Of a stretch of 64,000 bases of DNA, positions 1 through 11,534 are shown piece by piece. The notes under the pieces were generated by a model. It was not told the DNA's origin. It made no database searches and saw only the letters and a program-made list of their open reading frames with translations. Both the position numbers and the translations under genes were made by a program. The DNA is from Epiperipatus broadwayi (lineage: Eukaryota; Onychophora; Udeonychophora; Euonychophora; Peripatidae). Within the stretch, counting starts at the first letter, position 1, and every line of letters begins with the position of its first letter. The stretch covers positions 10,746,771 through 10,810,770 of the forward strand of contig JAQFVV010000018.1 of assembly GCA_028023455.1 (NCBI GenBank), written 5' to 3'.

Positions 1-3000
1 ATCCATATGACTATATAAATGCAAACATAATTGCTGTGAGCAAAGATAGAAAACTACTACTTCTATCTATTTAAATACGTCACCATTAGCTGTCAGGTTG
101 CAATATTAATTCAAGCTGTTTTTTATATTTATAATGGTTATAAATATCTCTATAAATAAAATAAACATGCATGGAATGATGCAAGTTCTTTAGATTTCAA
201 ATAGACTTATAAAATAATATATTTGAAATAAAAATTATATTCTAAAAATGTTAAGTTCCCTAATTAAAAAAATGCAGTTTTAGATTAATCAATAAATTCC
301 ATAGTAGCACATGGATGATATATAAATGGTTAGTGCTAATGCAATTTCTAACTTAAAGTCTTATGGAGTGAGTTATCAATTATTTCAAAAACAGATTAAA
401 AAGTTCTTTTGTTTGCATTTATTGTGCAGTTAAAAATTGTTACATATCTATTTGTTAATCAATATTGGGTTGCTTAACTGAACTGTCTATGCTCTGGCTA
501 CCTAAAACCATTTTAATTTTGTTTCAAATTGTCTGAAAAAATATCAAGCTCCATCTGAGTTTGAATCTCAAGTTGTTGATATATCAAGATGTATGCACTA
601 ATCACAACATCCTGAGTCATCATATTAAATAATATAGTAAGCTGTTTGAGTTTAAAATGCATGTTACCTATCAATTTTTATCTAAAAGATACATGAACTT
701 CATCATTTTGAAATACATCTTGCTCTCTAATTCAGGAATATTCTTTCTAGTTTCTTCCCCCTCTAAATATGCTAATATTGTTTATGCCTCCAATTTGTGT
801 CTTTATTCAACTGCTATTTTTTTTTATTGATAGATCTAGAAATTTTATTTTTTCTTCCATTAATTTATGGTTGAAATGAAGTTTTCTTATTAATTTCCAT
901 GGAAATATATCTGTGTTTTATATAGCTAAAACATTTTTTGACAGAATCATTATTGGTTGGTTATACATGAAATTTTGCAAATAAACAACAATCATAAATG
1001 CTTATAAGACACATTCCATTATATAATGCAGTTAAGGTAATAACATTCACATAGATACAATCATGAATATAATGATCATGTTGAGAGATAAAAAATATAG
1101 AAAGAAAGTTATTAAAATGAAGAACAATAAACGGACAAAATTAAGCTTTTATCATTTTTTTCAAATTATCAAATTCAGTACCTTCTACCTGAAAATTGAC
1201 AAATGTTTATGCATTCTTATATGGTTTGATTTATCTATCTTTCAATTATTTCTATAATTATTTATTTTAATAATATAATAATTATTTTAGACAACTTGAA
1301 AGATTTCTCTTTAGAGTATCTGCTTCAAAAAATGATTCATATTTATTATTATGAATATAAGTTATTTTTTAATTTATATATTTATAAGAATTTTATTGAT
1401 CAATACTTTAATATTATAACCGATAATGTTATTGATTTTAATATCTATATTTTACTTTATATTATTTATTTATTTTGTTTAAATATTGACATAGAGGTAT
1501 GTTTTTTTTAAATAATTCCTACAAAATTTCAAAATTATATTTTTAAAAAAATTATTAGATATAAATTTTTAATCCTCTATCTTGCAAGCTACTCTGATAA
1601 GGTCAGTAATTGCAGAAGGGATTTGTTGCTTTTTGATGAAGACTATCAAATTCTAAGTTTGCTTTCGATTTAAACTAAAGATTCTGGAACTAATAAGTTA
1701 AGAGAATGTAAAACAGTAGTAAACTTCTTCTAAAGACCTTATCAATTGCCATTACCTAATAGTAGTATTATAGTTGTTGCAGTTTCCCTCAATTTAATAT
1801 ATATGCAATGTTTTTATAATGTTTTATTTATTTAATTTTTGAATAAGTGAATATCGTTATTGAATGCAATGACTCTTCCATGAGTTCCAATAATTGATGG
1901 TCTCTTAGTTCAATGATTTAAAATTAATACTTTCAAAACTAAAAAAATTTTTTTTTCATTTTTATATATCAAAACCCTCTCAAACATTCTATCTTTTATT
2001 TATTTTTTTCTAATATGAATAATCAATAATGATACTTATAGTTTTAATTTTATCCTAAATTTGTCTAATATGGCTTTTGATATCTGCTTCATACAATTAT
2101 GCATAATTTTAAACCCAAACTTTGAACATTTTATACCATCCCAATGTGAAATAAGAACAGTTCTTACCCTAATGATATTATGTTAGTATTAATATTCTTA
2201 ATCAATGAGAAAGTGTTCCCATAGTTACAATGCAACTGAAATTATTAAATTATATAGTTATTGACCTGTTGTCAGATTTATATAACTATTCAGACTTAGA
2301 TTTAAAGCCTTGGGGTTTTATAAATATCAGGCTGTTATTTTGATAGTAAAAACAATTATTTAAAAATAACTGCTATATGTATAATGATATTAATTTCATC
2401 TTTAAATTTAAATCTTGTTGATAGGAGTAAAGCCAGAAAAGTTTTTCCTACGTTAAAATTGCACTTCATGTGATAACATCTAATTGATCACACTTGCAAT
2501 AGATGACACTGAAGTGAAAAAGAACTGCTATTGATTTAAGTAGTTTATCTGAACAAAGGCCATTAACCACATATCAATATAGAAACCTAATGATATGTTT
2601 GTCTAATGTATATTCAATAATTCATTGTTTCTATAATGATTGAGCACATACAAAAATATCTAAAATAGATAGAATCATACTACTTGATCTGGTATATACC
2701 ATTCTTTGTCTGAAAGACCAAAGATGTCTGTGGTTATTTATAACTGAAGATATTAAAATATATAGTTACTACTTGATTTATGCATTGCATAAATAATAAA
2801 AAAAATTAACTTGATTCAGAACTTTAGGATCTTAAAACTTTCAAATTATTAGCTTGTATTGCATAGCATTAACATATAATGATGGATATGTAAACATAAG
2901 AATATACAGATAAAGAGTTATGCAAGAAATATAAAAAGGTAAATAGATATTCAGAAAAATAAAATATTGTATAAAATTTATTTTTAAAAAGGCAATAGAA

Positions 3001-3667
3001 GTCAGAATTATAATTGTAAAGATAAATTGAGATATATATATATAAAAACAAAAAAAGACTTATAAATCCAATAAATAATATTATATTTCAACCAGAGGAC
3101 TGGTTTTCATCAGAAAGAAAAAAATACACAGTAAAATGGCGATAATCAAAAATTACAGATTTGGTAAAAGATTAAAAATTTTAACAACCCCCCCCCCCCC
3201 TGATTGGTCACAAAATCTAACACAGAATATCTACCCAATCAATGACAAAATTCAAACAAAAAAAATTAAAAAAAATTAAAAATTACATTCCCTCCTAATC
3301 AAGCTTAAATTCTATTTAAATTAAAATAAAAATAAAAATAAAAAATCCAAAATTAAAAATTAAAATATACATATGTGCATACATAGAAAAATTAAACTAT
3401 GCTCACATACAAAAAATAGCTGTTCTCACATTAATATTCATTAAAAACTAAAATACTTATACATTTTAATCAAAAATTATAGTTAGTGCAAAGTACAATA
3501 ATTTATAACTAATTATTCATCTATAAACCAATTAAACACATATTAAACATCCATGTAACCAATCTATACATAAAAAATCTCATAGTTTGTTATATATTAA
3601 TATTTTGATATATATATATACACACACAAAATAATTTCTATTAATATACTTTTTTTTTTATTTTAAG
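1..3667. other. Presumed intron of gene A, no exon seen
   Basis: AT-rich sequence with only short spurious frames. It ends in a pyrimidine tract and an AAG acceptor just before the gene A exon, so it is read as that gene's last intron. A Penelope-like 3' relic (about 3040-3330) and a 13-base C run at 3188-3200 are the only landmarks. Upstream exons of gene A must lie outside the window or be too short to recognise. Confidence 0.5.
3085..3113 (-). ncRNA. Hammerhead-like core at a Penelope-type 3' end relic
   Basis: On the minus strand CTGATGA (3113-3107) is followed by one A, a perfect 6 bp stem AACCAG/CTGGTT closed by TCCT, then GAAAT (3089-3085). This is the order of a hammerhead catalytic core (CUGANGA, stem II, GAAA). 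Hammerhead motifs are known at the ends of Penelope-like elements. The extra A between core and stem replaces the usual G10.1-C11.1 pair, and stems I and III are weak, so cleavage activity is uncertain. No open GIY-YIG frame is left nearby. Confidence 0.45.
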
Positions 3668-3900
3668 TGGAGGATATGCTGGAACTTATTGAGAGCAATA
3701 CAGCCACTTTAAGCCTGAAGCGATCTCACAATTTTGAAAACCAGATTCAACTTATCATTCGAACCTTCTCCAGTATGATTCATACTATGTGGAATCAAGC
3801 GGGTTCATATGAGCTGAGGCAGGAACACACAGAACAAACAGTGAACACACTAATTGAACTGATTAATGATATGAAAAACTCTACAGAAGAAGAACCATAG
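3668..3900 (+). CDS. Gene A, last coding exon: helical C-terminal domain
   Basis: Terminal exon of a gene whose 5' part lies outside the window or is unrecognised. A T-rich tract and AAG acceptor end at 3667. With phase 1 entry the frame starts GAG at 3670 and runs 76 codons to TAG. The residues are strongly helix-forming and lack cysteine. A Trp sits mid-domain (in HTMWNQ), Glu-rich repeats follow, and an NST glycosylation sequon lies near the C-terminus. It aligns with the last exon of gene B at 59210-59436: both have L-x2-IE-x-N near the start, FE about 13 residues later, II then W in the middle, R-x-E-x-TE-x-T, and DM close to the end. I do not recognise the domain; helical oligomerisation is an inference. 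AATAAA follows 60 bp after the stop. Confidence 0.7.
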
Positions 3901-3960
3901 TGAAATACTGTTGAAAAAAATTAGAATCGGTGTGTAATCTGGAAACATTTGCACACATAA

Positions 3961-3966
3961 AATAAA
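3961..3966 (+). promoter_or_regulatory. Poly(A) signal of gene A
   Basis: AATAAA lies 60 bp after the TAG stop. The spacing matches that of gene B (AATAAA 68 bp after its stop), which supports both terminal exon calls. Confidence 0.6.
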
Positions 3967-4340
3967 AAGAATTAATTCTCAATTTATAAAGTTAGACTTT
4001 TTTAAAAAAAAAATTATTACACATCCCGCATTATCATCATCATTAATTATACGTTAAACGATAGATTTCACACATCATACCAGATTACTTTCTCTAGATC
4101 TTTCTGATCCTTATTTTAATTTTTAAATATCCATAACTAATTAAAATGCATAATTATAAGACAAAAGCAAAATTATAGCAATCTGAAATGATTTTTTAAA
4201 AAAATCATAGTAATATGATTATGTTATTTCTACTATTATTTTGGAAAAATAAAAAAAAAAAACATTAAATGCAATTGCATTTAAAATATAAAAGATTTAA
4301 GTAGATACGGCAAGAAATAGATTTTAAACTAATCAAGCAC
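3967..4340. other. Intergenic AT-rich sequence, nothing recognised
   Basis: A-rich sequence between the gene A poly(A) signal and a tRNA-like SINE head. No gene or repeat structure is recognised. Confidence 0.4.
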
Positions 4341-4402
4341 TGGTGAACTAGCGATTAGCATAGCTGCCTTTCAAGCTGCTGGCCCGGGTTCGCTTCCCGG
4401 TC
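4341..4402 (+). repeat. tRNA-derived SINE head (not a functional tRNA)
   Basis: A GC-rich island in AT-rich DNA. The T arm is perfect: CCGGG, loop TTCGCTT, CCCGG, containing a B-box match GGTTCGCTTCC. An anticodon-like loop TTTCAAG lies upstream inside a short AGCT/AGCT stem. The A box is poor and no 7 bp acceptor stem can be formed, so this is a SINE head or decayed tRNA rather than a tRNA gene. Confidence 0.5.
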
Positions 4403-5209
4403 AACGTTTTGACTTATAGAAATTAGAAAGAAAGTAGTCAAGAAAACAGATCAATGTCGTAAATCTCACTTTCAACATATTTTGTTTATAATACTTTGTT
4501 TTAAAGTGCAAATCTAAAACAATTCCTCTTTTAAATTTTTTTAATAAATATTTTTTCACTTACATATATTTTTCATTCACTTGCAAAGCCTGATGTATTT
4601 TCTCTTTTTTCTTTTTCTTTCAAATGCTCCATTTAGGTTCTGCTTTTTATCACTATACTCTAAAAGATTTAGCAAAACTCTTGAGATGCAAAATAATTTC
4701 CTACACTTATAAAAAAAATTATAATAATAATGTAAATTTAATTATTCAGAAGATCATGTGATATTTAAGCACTAGAAACAATAGAATTGATGTCTGATCC
4801 AGAGGTCTTTAGTTACTGACTGCTTTATTCCATCAATGTTTTAAAATGGATAAATATCCTATCCTTATCAAATTTCTGTTTATATATTGAAACATTCACT
4901 CTTTTTTTAAATTACTACTTCCATTAGCAACTATACAAATTCCCAATATTTATAAAACCAATCTGTTGTATAACATTAATCCAATTCTTAAATTTTGTAT
5001 TCAAAGTAATGAAAATGAATAGTGAGACTTAAAGATTAAATGCTTGGTATCAGTTTAAATATTTGGAAAGTCGTGCAACTATGATGAAAGAAATGATAAA
5101 CAATAATTGATCAAATGTTTATCAGGATCAGACACAAAGATAGCTGTTTATCTCAATCTGTCAAAAGTATTCTGTCTTATGGACAGTTCCATTGAGTAGT
5201 CACTTCATC
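4403..5209. other. Intergenic AT-rich sequence, nothing recognised
   Basis: No exon, RNA gene or repeat structure seen. A LINE 3' end may begin near 5210. Confidence 0.4.
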
Positions 5210-5219
5210 AATTTATCCA

Positions 5220-7400
5220 TTTTCCCATTCCATTCTCTTCATTGCCCAGCTCTTTAATTTCATATAACTCTTTCCATCTCTTATATTATCCAGCAATGTC
5301 AATCTTTTCCATTTCCTTTTTTCTTGCTTCCATTCACCATTCCATCCAAAACATTTTTCTTTAAACTATACTTTTTTTTAAATATGTATCCAGTCCAGTT
5401 TCTCTTTCTAATTTTCTCAATGAAACTTCTTTTTTCATTTATTCTTTTCAAAACTTTATTTGTTATTTTATTCATCCAAATTGATTTTTTCCCCATTTTT
5501 CTCCTTATCCACATCTCAAAAGCTTCTGATTTGTTCCTAATTTTATTACAATTGTCCACATTTCACAACCATACGATTTTACACTCCACACATAGCATTA
5601 AATTAATCTTTTTTTTAATTGTCTCTTCAAAGGTTAACAAAATATTTTCTTTTTCTTAACAAATACCTCCTTTGCCAATGCTATTTTGCATTTAATTTCA
5701 TCTTAACTTCTTCCATCCTCACTTAATCAAATATCTAAATCCCTTTATCTGCTCAACTGTTATCATGGAATTTCCAATTTGCAGTCATTTTGTATTCCTC
5801 TCTATCCACAAACCCTTAGTCTTCTCAACATTAATTTGCAGTCTATATTCCATACATTCTTCATCCAATTTATTTAACATATTCTGAAAACACTTTTCAT
5901 CCTTAGCTATAAAAGCATAATGTTATGTTAAAAATTACATTTCATAAATATATAAAATAATTTTGTAATATCCTTTTTTAGTTTTTCAATAGGCCAATTT
6001 TTGATGGTAACATTTTTTTATATTCTTTAAAACAATATTAGCCCTGGTACTAATTAATTAAGATAGAATTTTATGTTAACTCTAGGATAGGCACATAATC
6101 TTTTAATGCTGTTTTAATTCTACCTTGAATCAAAACAATCTAATTGAGATCTCTTTCTATCATGTGTGCTTTTCGTGTATAATTACTCTTTTAAGGATAT
6201 TTAAATCATCATTTATTATATATATAAATTTAATCTCTTTCATTTTTATTTTTAATCCATAATTTAAATTTTATCATTTCCCTGTCCCTCCTTGAAAACA
6301 AGTATTTTTATATTCTATCCGAATTAAATTTTCCAATTTTCTTATGTATGATTTCTATTTTGTTATTATAATCATTATGTAGCATATAAAAATGAATAAT
6401 AACCAGATCTCTTAAAATTGCTTGCAGTCAAACCACTATCATTTATTATTTATAGAAGTGCTACTTGCAAACATGTTTTGTACACCATTATGTCTATTCT
6501 TATAATTTATTTACTTTGTCTTACAGTCTTTAAATAAGTAGCTTTCATTCTTATGATATTTTTTTAAAAAAATTCTAATAGTTTTCAAATTATTCAAGTA
6601 TAAATCCATACATAGGGCATCCTTGACTTATAGTCTCACACCATTTTTAATTCTGATTCTATATTTCCTAATTGATATGTATAATAATTATTTTCATACA
6701 ATCTTTTAATAAAATCCATTAAAACTCCATTCATTCCTAAATTTATTAAACTTACCCATAATCTATTTCTATTTACTCTATCATATGCTTTCTCTATATC
6801 TATAAAGACCATATATAACTGCCTACCCTATCCACCCATCTATAAGTTATATGACTTCTCCCACTATATTATATTTTTTCATCTATTTTTCTACCCTTTC
6901 AGACACTATATATGCAAAAACTTTATACATACAACACCGATGTTACTGCTACCAGTTTATAATTATTTATATTTTTATGATCCTTATCCTTTCCTTTAAA
7001 TAATAACTTCACTTTTGTAATTATTCCAGCTATCTGAAAATTCTGTCTTCTGTGCCATTTTATTAAAACATGATAATAAATTTAATTTTGCTATTTTCCA
7101 ATTCATCAATATCTCTACTGCTCATCCATCTAAACCACTTGTTTTTCCATCTTTCAAATTCCTCCCTGTCTCATTCAATTCATTTTCTGTAAAACTAACA
7201 TTTCCATTGCTATAAGCTTTTTATGGTTGTTATCATTCTGTTCTTCACATCTAACATCTTTTCTATATACCTTACATACTTATTTAAGATTATCTCTAAT
7301 TCCTCTCTAGAACTACACACTTTCTCCTCATCATTTATCAATATTATTTGTCTTCCCCTATATTTATTCTTTTAATATATTTTCAACATTTTTTATTCCC
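5220..7400 (-). pseudogene. LINE ORF2, reverse transcriptase part (decayed)
   Basis: Minus-strand fragments show VFIDIEKAYDRVNRN (about 6760-6815), the RT palm motif A region. A degenerate IRIKNGVRL block lies near 6640. EECMEYRLQINVEKTKGLW (about 5800-5880) follows the catalytic motif C region. The C-terminal frame 5299-5559 reads EMWIRRKMGKKSIW and KKKGNGKD. The YADD box itself is damaged. Many stops make this non-functional. Confidence 0.65.
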
Positions 7401-7699
7401 ATCTCTTTCACTTTTATTAATATCTTTCAGTAATTTACTATTTAATTTCACTCTCTCTATATAATTATCTATTTTATCCAACTTTTTATTTAAATAGTTT
7501 TCCTATAATAACACATTTATATTCCCTGCATGTTTTTGCTCTCTCTTTTACACTTTTACTAAATCTCACTTTTTTTTATTTTTGGTTTTTTGCATACTCT
7601 CGTCTAAAATCCTATTTGCCACTTTTCTATTTTACTATACCAATCATTATCTAAAATCCTATTTGCCACTTTTCTATTTTACCATACCAATCCTTATAT

Positions 7700-8560
7700 T
7701 CATTCCCAACAAATTCTTCCATAATTTCTTTTATTTTATATTCTTTAAACTTATTCCTATCATTCATTCTACACCACATCTTTCACTCTCCTTTCTACTT
7801 TTATTATTATTTTTCATCATATAACCATTTCTATTATTAAAAAAAAATTATGATCACTATTACATACTCTCTCTTCATTATTAAAAACTTTAATTTTCCA
7901 TACTTTATTCATTCCCAATTTATCTATTAACACATAATCTGTTGTGCAAAATACATTATTTCTAGACCATGGGTGTTGCCTCTCATAAATATTTGATAAA
8001 TTTCCAATACTCAAATTCACTCTCTGACAAAAAAATTTCAGAATCTGCCAATTCTTTTTATCCAAGTATCAATTTCTTCAATATGTTCATTCATATCCCC
8101 TATAACCATTATTTTCACCTCCTTTTGTTAAAAACACTGTACTGTGTAGCATTAAGTAAGCATTCATATATACTGTTGTTCCACTCCATTATAGTTTGAT
8201 TATCTCCAGTGGTCATATACACTATAGCTACCATCCATTGTGTCTTCCTAACTTTATCTCAAAGCATAAATGTTTTTGACACTTTATAGTATTTAAATAT
8301 TTTTTTGATATAACTCCTATACCACCACCCCTTTTTTCTTTTTCTTTTCTATTAATACTTTGCCATACCAAATTTTTCAGTGTAGGTTCTTCCTCTTTTA
8401 AATGTGTTTCCACTACTACTAATATCTCAAGCCCTTCATTTTTTAACTATTTTAATTCCAATCACTTTTCTGGTCTCCTATCATTTTGCATATTCAAATA
8501 TCCAAATTTTTACAATTTCTTTCTTTCTGTCTGACCTTTTATAAATTCTTTTGACTCTTT
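7700..8560 (-). pseudogene. LINE ORF2, AP-like endonuclease part (decayed)
   Basis: The minus strand carries the expected motif order of an EEP/AP endonuclease: LNMQND near 8490, VVVETHLKEEE near 8400 (catalytic Glu), IMVIGDMNEHI near 8100 (the GDxN motif), WSRNNVF and TDYVLID near 7940-7970, and NSDHNFF near 7850 (the SDH motif). The longest open pieces are 8228-8413 and 7817-8065. Frame breaks between motifs show decay. Confidence 0.65.
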
Positions 8561-8729
8561 CTTCTCTATTTCATTTGTAATTAGTTTGTTTATCTTCAGT
8601 TTTACAGACCTATTCCCTCTCTTCATTTACATTTATATCTATATAAACTATTCTTTGTTTACTTCTTACAATCTGTACATTCTTTACCTTTTTCATAATA
8701 CTATGATTTACCCCCCCCTTCTAAGTTTC

Positions 8730-9500
8730 CAGAACTATGATATTTTTCATAAATCAAATCCACTAATGCTTCATTTCCTTGTTTTGCTAAATGTAATCCA
8801 TCTTTTCTGTTACTAATAAAAAAAATCCCCATATCCACAAACATAACATTTTTTTATCGTATAGTTTTTTCAATATCTCATTTATAAAACATGTCCTATC
8901 TAACATATATACCTATTGTCAAATCTTGGTAGTAATCCAATCCTACTCCTATTCTTTCTTTAATCTTATTCAAACTACCAATAAATTCTTTGTATTCACA
9001 CATTATTCTCTCTGATGGCTCTGATAAATTATTTGTCCCCACCAGAACACAAACATCTCTACTCCCCTTTCTCTGACCCTTCCTTATCTATTTCTTCATT
9101 ATTGTTTTTTTTTATTAATTCCTTGATCTGCTCATATTTCACATCTATTTTAATTTTACTTCTGCATCCTTTACCTCTTCCTCTATTCTATTTATTCTTT
9201 GGCTAACAATCTCCATTGCACTACTTATTTTGTCATCTATATCTTTTATCACTCTATTAAACATATACTCCAGTCTACATTTTTCTCAATTTTTCTTTAA
9301 ACTACTTACACTTAAAAACCATTTTTCATCTCTTTTATCACATTTATACATGATCTCCACAACCATGCATCTTTTATATTCTTTCTAGTCTTATTTAAGC
9401 ACTTCAGATGAAAAATCTTATCACATACTGACATGCTACCAAAGTACACCTAGCTTCCTTCTGGCCATCATACATACATTGCAATATACAAATGCAGTCC
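8730..9500 (-). pseudogene. LINE ORF1 relic: PHD finger, coiled coil, SGNH esterase
   Basis: Minus-strand reading near 9490-9340 gives a treble-clef-like pattern, MDCICILQC then CDKIFHLKC and WLWRSC, which fits a PHD zinc finger. About 9060-8730 reads VLVGTNNLSEPSERI, then FVDMG and SNRKDGLHLAKQGNEAL. GTNNL and DGLHL match the Asn block and the catalytic Asp-His block of SGNH hydrolases. The frame is broken at least twice. Esterase-containing ORF1 proteins are known in CR1-like LINEs. Confidence 0.6.
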
Positions 9501-9700
9501 ATATTTTCTTATTTTTCCCCAATTCTCCAGCTCTACATTTAAATTTATGGTTTTTCTAACACTTTTCAAACTCTTTATATAAATTCTTCAACGAGAAACA
9601 TGGCTTTCCCTAAACTCACACTTCAATGTTACCCCTATTTTTAAAATAAATCTCTCTCTCACTTTCATTAAAATTTTTTTTTGTTAGCAAACCTCCTAAA

Positions 9701-10929
9701 ATCCAATTAATTTTATGTATGTTTTAGTTCTAAAGCCTTATTATTATCAACACAAAAAAGATATATATTTTAAAATGCCTGCATCTCGAATTCTCCAAAT
9801 ATTAGTAATATTTTTCCTCACTCTTTCCAAATCCAATTATCTATACCTTTGCACTCCATCTCTTTTTTTTTCATCCATTCTCTAAACAGATATTCCCAGC
9901 AACAGAGATGTTTATCTAGATATTATTAAAATAAATAAAACTTTCACTTATCTTGTGGAGCAAAAATCAGCCACATCAAACAGTTTAAGTGAGACTAGTA
10001 CTGTAGCACTACGCAGTCTAGAAGCTAAGTTGCTTTTTTTTTTTGCTTTTGATTGTTTTAAATTAAAAACACCATTGTTATACTCATTACATTTTGATGC
10101 CTAATTTATAAAACTATCTATAGACAGTTCTGAGAATTATTGTCATAAAGATGGGGGGAGGGAAGGGTTAGAATTTGTTTATATTTTTAACCAATTTTTA
10201 TTTTAAAAAAAAAAAAATGCTTCAGATTTTCTATCTGCAATAATATTTTTTTTCAATCCATCATGTAAAAGCTGTATAATACAAATAAACTTTATTGGAC
10301 AATAAATTAATTTTAAATGTTGCTTCAAACTTGTTCAATTGAGTAAAATAACTTGACCAAGCTAATAAAATTAATATATAAGATGTTTCTTGTATCTACC
10401 TTAACATTCTCTAAAATCACATTGAATCTATGATAACCATTTATCTATGGTCAGAAATGTGTTTTGTTTTGTTTTTTTAATAAAATCGGAAGTAGTCTTG
10501 CTGTAGCGAATATCAGTTCACTTTTATTTTTAAATAGATTGATATAATAGAAGCATCCTTAAGATAAAACGCACACTTTCATGATTTACATATTCCTAAA
10601 AAAAAAAAAATCACCATAATTTAAAATTCCTACAGATATTTCATCAGAATTTGCAGTAAAATTATTTAGAACATTTTAATTTCATTAAGCTGACTATTTT
10701 TCCCAAATGTAAATGATATCTTAAAATGAATATATTATTGAAAATTATTTTTGTATCATTATTCAAAAGGAAATCAAAATACTCCTTTTACGTATTCAAG
10801 CTACTATTATTATTTATATAAAAACTTAAAGATGAATTAATTACTGGCTGACTATTGACTTTTATCAGTTGAACATCAGATTGTATATCTTTATCTTGCA
10901 TCTATTTTTACGTCTATTCTAATGACTTG
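9701..10929. other. Intergenic AT-rich sequence, nothing recognised
   Basis: Contains homopolymer runs and a purine patch at 10151-10168 but no exon or repeat boundary that I can support. Confidence 0.4.
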
Positions 10930-11046
10930 ATAGTATTTTTATATTGGATTATTTCCATCATCTAATAATATGTGTGTTGAATGTCTTTAGAAAAGTTTAA
11001 TTTTTATTTAAATATTCTAAATACATTCAACTGTTAGTAATATCAC

Positions 11047-11217
11047 AGCAGGCAGGATGGCTCAGTTGGTTAGAGCATTACCTTAAAATTAAATAATCAA
11101 TAATCTAAGGATCCAGGTTCGAATCCCATACTAGTACTGTCACTGGTCAGACCAGCAACACCTGAAGAAGAGGGGAGAAAAATACCTCTCGAAATGTTGT
11201 GCATATACTAACCTATT
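11047..11217 (+). repeat. tRNA-derived SINE with perfect A and B boxes
   Basis: TGGCTCAGTTGG (A box) and GGTTCGAATCC (B box) are both canonical. They are separated by an enlarged AT-rich insert around the anticodon region, which rules out a normal tRNA. A hammerhead-like hairpin lies downstream at 11162-11195. Pol III transcription from these boxes is plausible but only inferred. Confidence 0.65.
11162..11195 (+). ncRNA. Hammerhead-like hairpin downstream of SINE head
   Basis: CTGAAGA (11162-11168) is followed by AGAGG and CCTCT closing a loop, then C and GAAAT (11191-11195). CAC just before the core can pair with GUG just after GAAAUGUU, giving a short stem I. The core matches CUGANGA and GAAA. 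The 10.1-11.1 pair is not G-C, so activity is doubtful. Confidence 0.35.
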
Positions 11218-11534
11218 TGCTGTGATATTACTAACAGTTGAACGTATTTGGAATATTTAAATAAAAATTAAACTTTTCTAAAGACATTCAACACACATAT
11301 TATTAGATGATGAAAATAGTCCAATATAAAAATACAGCTAGAACACCATGATAACAAATCTTCAGGCAAACACTAGTGATTTGATTGTTTCACAATAGAT
11401 TTTTATCCAATCTAATCTTATTGTATGCCTAGTAAATGAAATACTAGCTCACCAATTAGAAATTTGTGATCTCATTTGCATACAGCTGCAAACTTATTAT
11501 AAATACTTTTTCATTTTTTAACTAAAATAGATTG

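Larger units (their letters stand above)
5210..9700 (-). mobile_element. Decayed full-length-like LINE (PHD + SGNH ORF1; EN-RT ORF2)
   Basis: About 4.5 kb, read on the minus strand, with frequent stops and frameshifts. Order 5' to 3': a PHD-finger-like segment, a coiled-coil-like stretch, an SGNH esterase, an AP-type endonuclease, a reverse transcriptase and an RT C-terminal tail. A PHD/esterase ORF1 is known from CR1-group LINEs. The ORF2 tail (EMWIRRKMG, WMNKITNKVLKRI) resembles RTE/CR1-type C-termini, so I leave the clade open. The whole plus strand of this block is pyrimidine-rich because the element's sense strand is A-rich. It lies between genes A and B in antisense orientation. Confidence 0.7.
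10930..11340. repeat. Foldback element with tRNA-SINE in its loop
   Basis: About 115 bp arms, 10930-11049 and 11220-11340, are reverse complements: the left arm contains TGTGTGTTGAATGTCTTTAG and the right arm CTAAAGACATTCAACACACA. The 170 bp between them holds a tRNA-like SINE head followed by a hammerhead-like hairpin. The arms are close to identical, so the inversion is fairly young or maintained by gene conversion. Confidence 0.75.

Noticed and set aside
4341-4402. Functional tRNA gene
   Set aside because: Only the T arm folds properly; A box and acceptor stem are poor.
11047-11140. Functional tRNA gene
   Set aside because: A and B boxes are perfect, but the anticodon region is enlarged and AT-rich, no acceptor stem closes, and a repeat tail follows.
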